Positions 13,873 through 20,893 of a stretch of DNA of 21,736 nt are shown one piece after another. Made by a program: the position numbers and the translations under genes. This DNA comes from Sodaliphilus sp050873765 (GTDB taxonomy: Bacteria; Bacteroidota; Bacteroidia; Bacteroidales; Muribaculaceae). Location: positions 1 to 21,736 of the forward strand of contig JBNMJK010000045.1 of NCBI GenBank assembly GCA_050873765.1, given 5' to 3'. Position 1 is the first letter of the stretch. Each line of letters begins with the position of its first letter. The notes below the pieces were generated by a model. The model made no database searches and was not told where the DNA came from. It saw nothing but the letters and a program-made list of their open reading frames with translations.

Positions 13873-15539
13873 ATTTTCTGTTTCTTTATTCCTATTAATG
13901 ATTTAGCGTTATCTATGGCGGCTTGATTTATATTCTTGCCGCTCAACATTCTGGCAATTTCCAGCACATGCTGCTCATCATCGAGTTTTTTCACTTGCGT
14001 TGTGGTTGACACATCATCATCGGTCTTATACACAAATAAATGATGGTCGGCATGGGCAGCCACTTGTGGAAGATGAGTGATGGCAAGCACCTGAATGCGC
14101 TTGCTGATTTCGTCCATAAGTTCGCCTATCTTGTTGGCCACATCACCCGACACGCCAGTGTCCACTTCATCAAAAATGATAGTGGGTAAATTCATCGAGC
14201 GTGCTATTATAGCCTTTATACACAGCATTAAGCGTGAAATTTCTCCGCCCGAAGCGGTGTCTTTTACAGGAAGTAATGTCTGATTTTTGTTGAAAGCGAA
14301 CAAAAATTCCACAGCATCAGCGCCTCTTGCAGTGAAATCAGTGGGTGTAAACTTCACGTCGAATGCTAAATTCTTCATGCCCAAAGCGTGTGCAAGTGGT
14401 AGCAGGTCTTCCACAAAATGCTGGGCCGCCTGCTTTCTCGACACCGTCAACTCCGCAGCCAATTCTGACACTTTCTTTTCTTGCTCCTTTAGCCGAGCCT
14501 CAATTTCTGCAATCTGATTACCGCTGTTGTCAATCAACCGCAGCTCGCTTTCATACTTATGCTGAATTTCAAGCAGCTCACCTACTGAATCCACATTGTG
14601 CTTACGCTCAAGCTCATAAATGGAGTTCAACCGTTCGTCCACCGCTTGGAGCTGGCGTGGGTCATCCACCAGTTGGCTATCCACATACGATAGTGATTGA
14701 GCAATGTCTTTCAACTCCACCAGCACCGACTGAGTGCGCTCGCTCATTCCCTCTATTTCAGAAAGATTGCGTTCGGTTTGTTGAATCCGCTGTGCCATTG
14801 AGCCAAGCTGGTCAAGTATGGAATTTTCATCGCCATTCAATGCTGCGCATATCTGCCAAAGGTTCTGCTTGATGTCGGAAATATTGCTCAACTTTTTCTG
14901 TAAGCTCTCCAATTCCTCATCTTCATTTTCAGTAAGTTGCAGTTCGTGAAACTGATTCAATTGAAAACGAATATAATCTTCTTCAGCCTTACGCTTTTCG
15001 TATTCATTCCGCGTGTCGTGAAGTTGCTTCTTTAATTCGGTATAGCATATATATTCAACTTCATATTTCTGTGCGGCCTCCCTGTTTTTAGCGATGCCGT
15101 CTAAAACCGACAACTGGAACGACGGTTTTGACAGAAGCATATTACTGTGCTGCGAATGAATATCAATTAAGCGCGTGGTCAGTTCCTTGAGCACAGAAAC
15201 GTTTACAGGTGTATCATTCACAAATGCTCGTGAGCGGCCAGAGGCGTTAATCTCTCGGCGAACAATGCACTCATCCTTCCAATAATCAATTTCATGCGCT
15301 GAAAAATAGCACTCCAAGGAATATGACGTCACGTCGAACGAGGCTTCCACCACCACCTTCTTCTCTTGGTTTCTAACCGAGCGTGCATCTGCACGCTCAC
15401 CAAGAATTAGCGATAAGGCGCCCATAATAATCGACTTACCCGCACCAGTTTCACCGGTGATAATCGTCAATCCATCGGCAAAGCTGATTTCCAGTTCGTC
15501 AATGAGAGCGTAGTTTGATATATAGAGTCGTGTAAGCAT
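13869..15539 (-). CDS. recN: DNA repair protein RecN
   Basis: RecN is an SMC-like ATPase that gathers broken DNA ends for recombination repair. The 556-residue length is normal. Walker A GETGAGKS is at 29-36 and REINASGRSRAFVND near 95-109. Long coiled-coil arms fill roughly 155-375. The ABC signature TASGGEISRLML and Walker B IIFDEVDTGVSGDVANKIG lie near 430-475, followed by ITHLPQVAAHADHH, the His switch region. It begins 11 bases after the DUF4835 stop and overlaps rlmB by four bases. No LexA/SOS box was noticed. Confidence 0.97.
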   Translation of the reverse strand: MLTRLYISNYALIDELEISFADGLTIITGETGAGKSIIMGALSLILGERADARSVRNQEKKVVVEASFDVTSYSLECYFSAHEIDYWKDECIVRREINASGRSRAFVNDTPVNVSVLKELTTRLIDIHSQHSNMLLSKPSFQLSVLDGIAKNREAAQKYEVEYICYTELKKQLHDTRNEYEKRKAEEDYIRFQLNQFHELQLTENEDEELESLQKKLSNISDIKQNLWQICAALNGDENSILDQLGSMAQRIQQTERNLSEIEGMSERTQSVLVELKDIAQSLSYVDSQLVDDPRQLQAVDERLNSIYELERKHNVDSVGELLEIQHKYESELRLIDNSGNQIAEIEARLKEQEKKVSELAAELTVSRKQAAQHFVEDLLPLAHALGMKNLAFDVKFTPTDFTARGADAVEFLFAFNKNQTLLPVKDTASGGEISRLMLCIKAIIARSMNLPTIIFDEVDTGVSGDVANKIGELMDEISKRIQVLAITHLPQVAAHADHHLFVYKTDDDVSTTTQVKKLDDEQHVLEIARMLSGKNINQAAIDNAKSLIGIKKQKI

Positions 15540-15550
15540 TGAGTTGTGGC

Positions 15551-16471
15551 TTAGTTGTTTTGTTCCTCCTTCTTGATTTTATTAAGTCGCTCTTGTTCGG
15601 TGGGCCATAATGGATAAAGTGTTTCATACACGGCAGCCTTCTCTGTCATATTTGCTTTAGAATACACATTTACCAGTTCGTCGAGTTTAGCGTCTTTAAA
15701 CATCGACAAGCACACCGACATTGGGGCCACATCGTAGATTTTCTTCAACAGGTCGAGCGATTGAGTGATCACTTGCCTACCTTTTTCAGGGCTCACCACC
15801 ATTTGGTCAAGCCCAAGGCGATGATAGTTGTAAAGCACCTCACGAATGGCGGAAGTAGTTTTGTCGGTGTAGGCGCTGAGCACCGCACTCCTGTTTTTAG
15901 TGTCTTCAAACGCCTTCCAGCCACTCTCACCACTGCTTTGAGCCATTCTCACCACGTTTGCCGCCTTCTCATAATATGGGTCGCCACCTCTGAGCGAGAA
16001 AGTGTCGAAGTCCATTCCTATAATCATAAAGGCATAGAAATTAAGAATAGCGGTAAGATTGCTTTGCATATCCTGCTCTGAATACACGAGCGGTTGGTTT
16101 TGCTCGTAAGTGAAATCAATCTTTGTGTCCTTGAAATTGATGACAGTAGTCGTATAAGAGCTATTATACACGGGGCGCTGCGACTGTATCTGCAAGTCGC
16201 CCGTTATTTTTCCCGTGGCATCATCGTAGCTGCTCACAGTCAAAAACAGTTTGCATTGAATCTTTTCATTGGTGCCAAACTGGGCGTCGGTCCATTTTGT
16301 GGTGTTCATATATTCCGAAATGGCTTGCTGGAGGGTTGTGAAGATGTCTTTGTTGGCATTCTGCACTTTGCTGGTATTGATTTCCACCTCACAATTCAGT
16401 TCTTGAGCATAAGTGCAAAAGCTCACGCTCAAGAAAGCCACCAGTAATAGGAATATTCGAATCATGTTCAT
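15551..16471 (-). CDS. DUF4835 family secreted protein of Bacteroidota
   Basis: With the ATG at 16469-16471 this is a 306-residue protein with a cleavable signal peptide (MIRIFLLL to about SFCTYA) followed by QELNCEVEINTSKVQNANKDIF. That sequence is the conserved start of DUF4835, a family I know only from Bacteroidota. The mature part is soluble and probably periplasmic. Function is unknown. It lies between the exonuclease and recN, a fixed neighbourhood in the phylum, although a secreted protein has no evident link to repair. The longest frame starts with TTG (16481-16483); a further ATG at 16463-16465 is equally possible. Confidence 0.88.
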   Translation of the reverse strand: MNMIRIFLLLVAFLSVSFCTYAQELNCEVEINTSKVQNANKDIFTTLQQAISEYMNTTKWTDAQFGTNEKIQCKLFLTVSSYDDATGKITGDLQIQSQRPVYNSSYTTTVINFKDTKIDFTYEQNQPLVYSEQDMQSNLTAILNFYAFMIIGMDFDTFSLRGGDPYYEKAANVVRMAQSSGESGWKAFEDTKNRSAVLSAYTDKTTSAIREVLYNYHRLGLDQMVVSPEKGRQVITQSLDLLKKIYDVAPMSVCLSMFKDAKLDELVNVYSKANMTEKAAVYETLYPLWPTEQERLNKIKKEEQNN

Positions 16472-16501
16472 CACAATTTTCAACTGCTAATTATATAGTT
16501 C

Positions 16502-17272
16502 TTACTTACCGCCTCTTACTCTAAAATAAATCTTCGTCAGCACGTTTTTAGTGTCCTGTGGAAAGTCTCCATTCATCATCCAGCCGTAGTACCCGGTGTC
16601 CTTTAAAAGCACATCAGCCACTGGCCTCCCCTTATATTTGCCGAAATTAAACACTTCCACCCCATTGTCGTCATACACAAAGCGGCCAGAAAGATCCACA
16701 TTCTTATTCTGGGTTGAGAAGGAAGAAAGGAAATCCACATCGTTTTGCAAGTTGGGATATTTGTCTAACTGGGCTTTGAGCACCTCGTATGTGGCGCGGG
16801 TGTCGCCGTCGGCAGAATGAGCGTTTTCGAGATCCTTTCCACAATAAAACTTGTATGCAGCCACAAGATTACGCTGCTCCATTTTGTGGAAAATGGTCTG
16901 AACGTCCACGAACTTTCGTTTTGTGAAATCAAAATTAACTCCTGCTTTCAAGAATTCCTCCTGAAGCATCGGTATGTCGAACCGGTTGCTGTTGAAGCCT
17001 GCCACATCGCTGCCTTCAAACACTGCCGCCAACCCTCGAGCCACCTGCTTGAAAGTTGGGCAGTCTTTCACATCGTCATCAGTGATGTGGTGCACAGCCG
17101 TTGATTGCTCAGGAATGTGCTTCTCTGGATTCACACGAAGCGTTTTTGACTCCTCTGTGCCATTCGGAAACACTTTGATATATGAAATTTCAATAATTTT
17201 GTCGGAAGTGATATTCAGCCCCGTGGTCTCGAGGTCGAAAAACACAATCGGCCTTTTCAGATTCAATTTCAT
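16502..17272 (-). CDS. DnaQ-like 3'-5' exonuclease with C-terminal extension
   Basis: This is a DEDDh-type exonuclease of the DNA polymerase III epsilon family. The 256-residue chain has all five acidic/His ligands: Asp13 and Glu15 in FDLETTG, Asp99 in NRFDIP, His152 and Asp157 in AHSADGDTRAT. A C-terminal piece at about 198-256 (FNFGKYKGRPVADVL, then YYGWMMNGDFPQDTK) resembles the DUF3820 / quorum-sensing-regulated virulence factor module, seen on similar proteins of this phylum. It follows dnaN by 48 bases and probably shares its transcript. That position suggests a replication or repair role, but whether it is the actual proofreading subunit is not shown. Annotators often name it polymerase III epsilon. 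Confidence 0.9.
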   Translation of the reverse strand: MKLNLKRPIVFFDLETTGLNITSDKIIEISYIKVFPNGTEESKTLRVNPEKHIPEQSTAVHHITDDDVKDCPTFKQVARGLAAVFEGSDVAGFNSNRFDIPMLQEEFLKAGVNFDFTKRKFVDVQTIFHKMEQRNLVAAYKFYCGKDLENAHSADGDTRATYEVLKAQLDKYPNLQNDVDFLSSFSTQNKNVDLSGRFVYDDNGVEVFNFGKYKGRPVADVLLKDTGYYGWMMNGDFPQDTKNVLTKIYFRVRGGK

Positions 17273-17320
17273 CGTAGTCTGTAGTCTTCTCTATATCTGA
17301 TTTTCCAGTTCTGAAAAAAA

Positions 17321-18436
17321 TTAAAGCATCATTGGCATCAGCAGCACCAAAAGTTCCTCATTCTCTTTTTGGTCCACTGGCAAGAAAAGGCCTGCTCTGC
17401 TTGGATCCATAAGCTGAAGCGATATGTTTTCAGCGTCGATGTTGTTAAGCACATCAATAATGTTCTCATCATTGAAGCCGATGGCCATGTCCACGCCATT
17501 GTATTCACACAGAATCCGCTCCTCTGCCGAAGTGGAATAGTCAACGTCTTGGGTCGACATCTTTATCTCATCGGGCTGCATTTCCAATTTCACCAAACCG
17601 CTTGAGCTGGTGAACACCGACACGCGGCGTAATGCGTTTAACAATTGCAAGCGGTCAATCGACACGCTGTATTGATTTGCCGTAGGAATCACCGAATTAT
17701 AGTTTGGATAACGACCATTCACAAACCGGCATGTAAGTGTATATTCAGGTGTTTCAAATGTAGCGCTCTTGCTGTCAACGGTCACATTCACATCGCCATC
17801 GTTCTTTTCAAGAATACTGCTCAAAATTGCGGCTGGCTTGGTTGGAAGAATGAACGAGAGTTCAAGGCCAGTGTGCAGATTCAGCTTGCGATAGCGCACG
17901 AGCTTATGCGTATCTGATGCCACAAACACGATTTCATCAGGCTTGATGTCCCAGAAGATACCCATCATCACCGGGCGCATATCATCTACGCCAACTGCGA
18001 AAATGGTCTGCTGAATACCTTCCACCACATCCTTGCAAGGGAGAGTGAAATGCTGCGGTTCCTCTTCGCTTGGAGCCTTGGTGGGGAACTCGTTTCCGTT
18101 CACACCAATGAAGTTAAACTTACCGTGAAGATATGTGATGTTGATTTCAAGGTTTTCATCGTTCACATCGAAAGTGAGGGCCAAGTCAGGCAGCTGCTTG
18201 AGCAGGTCCAACAGTTTTTTCACATTAGCGGCAAACTTGCCTGAGCCTTCCGGATCTTGCACTTGCACATTGGTTGTGAGCGTGGTTTCTTGGTCGCTGC
18301 CCGTAATCACAAGCTTGTCGCCTTCGAGGTTAAACAGGAAGTTGTCGAGGATCGACAGTTTGTTTTTCGAGTTCACAACTTTACTCACTGCTGAAAGGTG
18401 AGAAAGCAAAAGCTTACTTTGAATGTTGAATTTCAT
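17321..18436 (-). CDS. dnaN: DNA polymerase III beta sliding clamp
   Basis: The beta clamp is a ring-shaped dimer that tethers the replicative polymerase and repair proteins to DNA. The 371-residue chain shows the three-domain layout. It opens with MKFNIQSKLLLSHLSAVSKV; a central FILPTKPAAILSSIL (about 188-202) and CRFVNGRYPNYNSVIPT (about 233-249) follow. It ends with PVDQKENEELLVLLMPMML, the usual hydrophobic-pocket C-terminus. It heads dnaN-exonuclease-DUF4835-recN-rlmB. A promoter with both elements lies 67-97 bases upstream, directly abutting the galE terminator. It is separated from dnaA, unlike the dnaA-dnaN operon of many bacteria. Confidence 0.98.
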   Translation of the reverse strand: MKFNIQSKLLLSHLSAVSKVVNSKNKLSILDNFLFNLEGDKLVITGSDQETTLTTNVQVQDPEGSGKFAANVKKLLDLLKQLPDLALTFDVNDENLEINITYLHGKFNFIGVNGNEFPTKAPSEEEPQHFTLPCKDVVEGIQQTIFAVGVDDMRPVMMGIFWDIKPDEIVFVASDTHKLVRYRKLNLHTGLELSFILPTKPAAILSSILEKNDGDVNVTVDSKSATFETPEYTLTCRFVNGRYPNYNSVIPTANQYSVSIDRLQLLNALRRVSVFTSSSGLVKLEMQPDEIKMSTQDVDYSTSAEERILCEYNGVDMAIGFNDENIIDVLNNIDAENISLQLMDPSRAGLFLPVDQKENEELLVLLMPMML

Positions 18437-18502
18437 ATATGCTATATTTAGAAATTATTTGTTATCGTTTTGAGCTAAAAAGCCTATATAGTTATTAACT
18501 TA

Positions 18503-18533
18503 CAAATATAGTAATAATTGTCGGAAATTCAAT
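18503..18533 (-). promoter_or_regulatory. dnaN operon promoter, Bacteroidota type
   Basis: TATATTTG (18503-18510) matches TAnnTTTG, with ATTG (18530-18533) 19 bases upstream as the -33 element. The predicted leader is about 60 bases and includes a short CTATATAG palindrome. The -33 box touches the T-run of the galE terminator. Confidence 0.65.
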
Positions 18534-18564
18534 AAAAAACGCCACCCAAAATCATTGGGCAGCG
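18534..18564 (-). terminator. Terminator of wecB-galE
   Basis: On the minus strand CGCTGCCCAA (18555-18564) pairs with TTGGGTGGCG (18540-18549) through ten pairs including two G-U wobbles, then a run of six T (18534-18539). It lies 28 bases after the galE stop. Confidence 0.85.
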
Positions 18565-18592
18565 CCTTTAATGCGTATTTTTGAAGCAATCC

Positions 18593-19627
18593 TTACATCA
18601 CACCACGCTCTCTGAGCTTCTTTTGCCAGTTCCAAGCACTAAGCATGGTGTCTTCAATTGGCACTTGTGCCTTCCACCCAAGCACCTCGTTGGCCTTCTT
18701 GGGATCTGCCCAAATTTTCACGATGTCACCAGCTCGGCGGCCCACAATCTTATGAGGCACCTTCACGCCAGTGGCGCGTTCAAAGGCACTGAGAAGCTGA
18801 AGCACCGACAAGCCTTCACCTGTTCCGATATTGAACACTTCGAGTTTCTCTTCACTCTTATCCTCCAACATTCGCTCCAATGCCACCACGTGAGCTTTGG
18901 CCAAGTCCACCACGTTGATAAAGTCGCGAATACACGATCCGTCAGGAGTGTCGTAGTCATCACCAAAGATGCTCAATTCCTTGCGTATGCCCATAGCTGT
19001 CTGGGTGAGATATGGAACAAGGTTTTGTGGCACACCATTAGGCAATTCGCCTATTTCTGCTGATGGGTGGGCGCCAATCGGATTGAAATAGCGAAGCAGA
19101 ATGGCCATAATAGGAGCACCGCTCTTCACCACATCGGCAATAATGTCCTCGCCCATTTGCTTGGTTGCGCCATAAGGCGATGTGGCTTTCTTGATGGGGG
19201 CGTCTTCGGTGATAGGATTGGAATCTGGCTCACCATACACCGTGCAAGAAGAGGAGAACACAAAGCCCTTCACACCATAAACGGGCATCAAATCAAGCAG
19301 GTTGATAAGGATATTCAAGTTGTTGCGGTAATAAAGGATCGGTTTCACAATCGACTCTCCCACTGCCTTACTTGCTGCGAAATCGATTATTCCGTCAATG
19401 CCTGGGTTTGCCTTGAAAAGGCTGTGCAGCGTTTCGATATTAGTGCAGTCACCTTCCACAAACACGGGACGGATTCCTGTGATTTTCTCTATGCCATCAA
19501 GCACACCGATGTTGCTATTCGACAGATTGTCGATGATCACTACTTCATATCCGGCCTGCTGAAGTTCTACTGTGGTATGGGAACCAATAAATCCTAAGCC
19601 ACCTGTAACAAGAATTTTTCCTTTCAT
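18593..19627 (-). CDS. galE: UDP-glucose 4-epimerase
   Basis: GalE interconverts UDP-glucose and UDP-galactose (and often the N-acetyl forms) using bound NAD. The 344-residue short-chain dehydrogenase fold has GGLGFIGS at 9-16 for NAD, SSSCTVYGE near 125-133 with the catalytic Thr/Ser, and Tyr152-x3-Lys156 in SPYGATK. The C-terminal half keeps GEGLSVLQLLSAFE and the AGDIVKIWADPKKA stretch of true GalE. It starts 5 bases after the wecB stop, so both are one operon supplying sugar nucleotides, probably for surface polysaccharide. No galactose-use genes are nearby. Confidence 0.96.
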   Translation of the reverse strand: MKGKILVTGGLGFIGSHTTVELQQAGYEVVIIDNLSNSNIGVLDGIEKITGIRPVFVEGDCTNIETLHSLFKANPGIDGIIDFAASKAVGESIVKPILYYRNNLNILINLLDLMPVYGVKGFVFSSSCTVYGEPDSNPITEDAPIKKATSPYGATKQMGEDIIADVVKSGAPIMAILLRYFNPIGAHPSAEIGELPNGVPQNLVPYLTQTAMGIRKELSIFGDDYDTPDGSCIRDFINVVDLAKAHVVALERMLEDKSEEKLEVFNIGTGEGLSVLQLLSAFERATGVKVPHKIVGRRAGDIVKIWADPKKANEVLGWKAQVPIEDTMLSAWNWQKKLRERGVM

Positions 19628-19632
19628 TTCGA

Positions 19633-20805
19633 TTATTGATTAATTGATTTTAATATTTCATTCACTATCCTTGAGCAAGCCTTGCCGTCGCCGTATGGGT
19701 TGGTGGCCTTGCTCATCTGGTTGTAGGCCCCTTTGGAGTCGAGCAACATTCTCATACTCGACACTATCTTGTCATAATCCGTTCCCACCAATCGCACAGT
19801 GCCTGCCTCAATGGCTTCCGGACGCTCTGTGGTGTCTCTCATCACAAGCACAGGCTTGCCAAGACCTGGGGCTTCTTCTTGAATACCGCCACTGTCGGTA
19901 AGTACCACAGTAGCCTTTTCCATCAAGTACACAAAGCAGAGATACTCCAATGGCTCAATGAAGAACAGGTTGTCAGTGGTGTGAAATCTATCGCCAAACA
20001 CTTCTTTAATTGGCCTTCTCACGTTGGGGTTAAGATGCATCGGATACACGAAGTCCACATTAGGATAACTCTCGCTCAGCGTTTTTATTGCATTGCAGAT
20101 GTTGGTAAATCCTTCTCCAAAGTTTTCTCTTCGATGTCCCGTTATTAGCACAAGCCTACGGTCACCATCAGCAAGCCTGTTCACATCATACCCTTTCATC
20201 TTGAGCTGCTCTACAAGCGACGACGATAGCGACGCATCGTTTTTTATGCTATCCACCACCATGTGCAAGGCATCAATAACGGTGTTGCCTGTGACTGTGA
20301 TTTTCTGCTCGTCCACTCCTTCGTTGAGCAAATTCTGCCGGCTTAAAGATGTGGGAGAGAAATTATAGGTGGCAATACGACCCGTCATTTGCCTATTCAT
20401 CTCCTCTGGCCATGGGCTGTAGATGTTGTTCGTGCGTAAACCAGCCTCCACATGGCCTACTGGTATCTGCTGATAAAATGCCGCCAATGCCGCCACCATG
20501 CTTGTGGTGGTGTCGCCATGCACAAGCACCACATCGGGCTTGGCTTCTTTCAGCACATCACGCATTCCTAACACCACACGTGAGGTGATGTCGTACAAAT
20601 CCTGGCCAGATTTCATGATATTCAAATCGTAGTCAGGAATCACCTTGAAAATGTCAAGCACCTGGTCAAGCATTTCGCGGTGCTGCCCAGTCACACATAC
20701 AAGGGTGTCGATATCATCAGGATGCTTTTGAAATTCCTTGACCAGTGGTGCCATCTTTATAGCTTCTGGCCGAGTTCCAAAAACGAGCATTACTTTTTTC
20801 TTCAT
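19633..20805 (-). CDS. wecB: UDP-N-acetylglucosamine 2-epimerase (non-hydrolysing)
   Basis: This enzyme converts UDP-GlcNAc to UDP-ManNAc for surface glycans. With the ATG at 20803-20805 it has 390 residues and begins MKKKVMLVFGTRPEAIKMAP, as the family does. Further signatures are TGQHREM at 39-45, HGDTTTSM, GHVEAGLRT, TGHRREN with the UDP site, and LTDSGGIQEEAPGLGKPVL near 285-303. The longest frame begins with TTG inside a terminator stem (20821-20823); ATG 20809-20811 is a weaker alternative. Its own promoter overlaps the upstream terminator (20859-20890). It is coupled to galE. Confidence 0.95.
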   Translation of the reverse strand: MKKKVMLVFGTRPEAIKMAPLVKEFQKHPDDIDTLVCVTGQHREMLDQVLDIFKVIPDYDLNIMKSGQDLYDITSRVVLGMRDVLKEAKPDVVLVHGDTTTSMVAALAAFYQQIPVGHVEAGLRTNNIYSPWPEEMNRQMTGRIATYNFSPTSLSRQNLLNEGVDEQKITVTGNTVIDALHMVVDSIKNDASLSSSLVEQLKMKGYDVNRLADGDRRLVLITGHRRENFGEGFTNICNAIKTLSESYPNVDFVYPMHLNPNVRRPIKEVFGDRFHTTDNLFFIEPLEYLCFVYLMEKATVVLTDSGGIQEEAPGLGKPVLVMRDTTERPEAIEAGTVRLVGTDYDKIVSSMRMLLDSKGAYNQMSKATNPYGDGKACSRIVNEILKSINQ

Positions 20806-20811
20806 AAGCAT

Positions 20812-20859
20812 AAAAAACAGCAATTTCTATAAGCATAAGGTATCGCTTATAGAAATTGC
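20812..20859 (-). terminator. Terminator of the PQQ-propeller gene, 15-bp perfect stem
   Basis: GCAATTTCTATAAGC (20820-20834) and GCTTATAGAAATTGC (20845-20859) are perfect 15-base inverted arms with a 10-base loop. On the minus strand they are followed by TG and six T (20812-20817). This is a textbook intrinsic terminator lying only a few bases before the wecB start. Confidence 0.9.
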
Positions 20860-20890
20860 AAATTTAATATTTATTTGTCACTTTTACAAA
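20859..20890 (-). promoter_or_regulatory. wecB-galE promoter, overlapping the upstream terminator
   Basis: TAAATTTG (20859-20866) and TTTG (20887-20890) on the minus strand are exactly 20 bases apart. The last base of the -7 element is the first base of the terminator stem, so transcription should begin within the 5' arm of that hairpin. The -33 box is four bases after the propeller gene's stop. Confidence 0.7.
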
Positions 20891-20893
20891 CTG

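Noticed and set aside
20806..20823. wecB starting at the upstream TTG
   Set aside because: It is within the terminator stem and adds residues absent from the family; ATG 20803-20805 gives the normal start.
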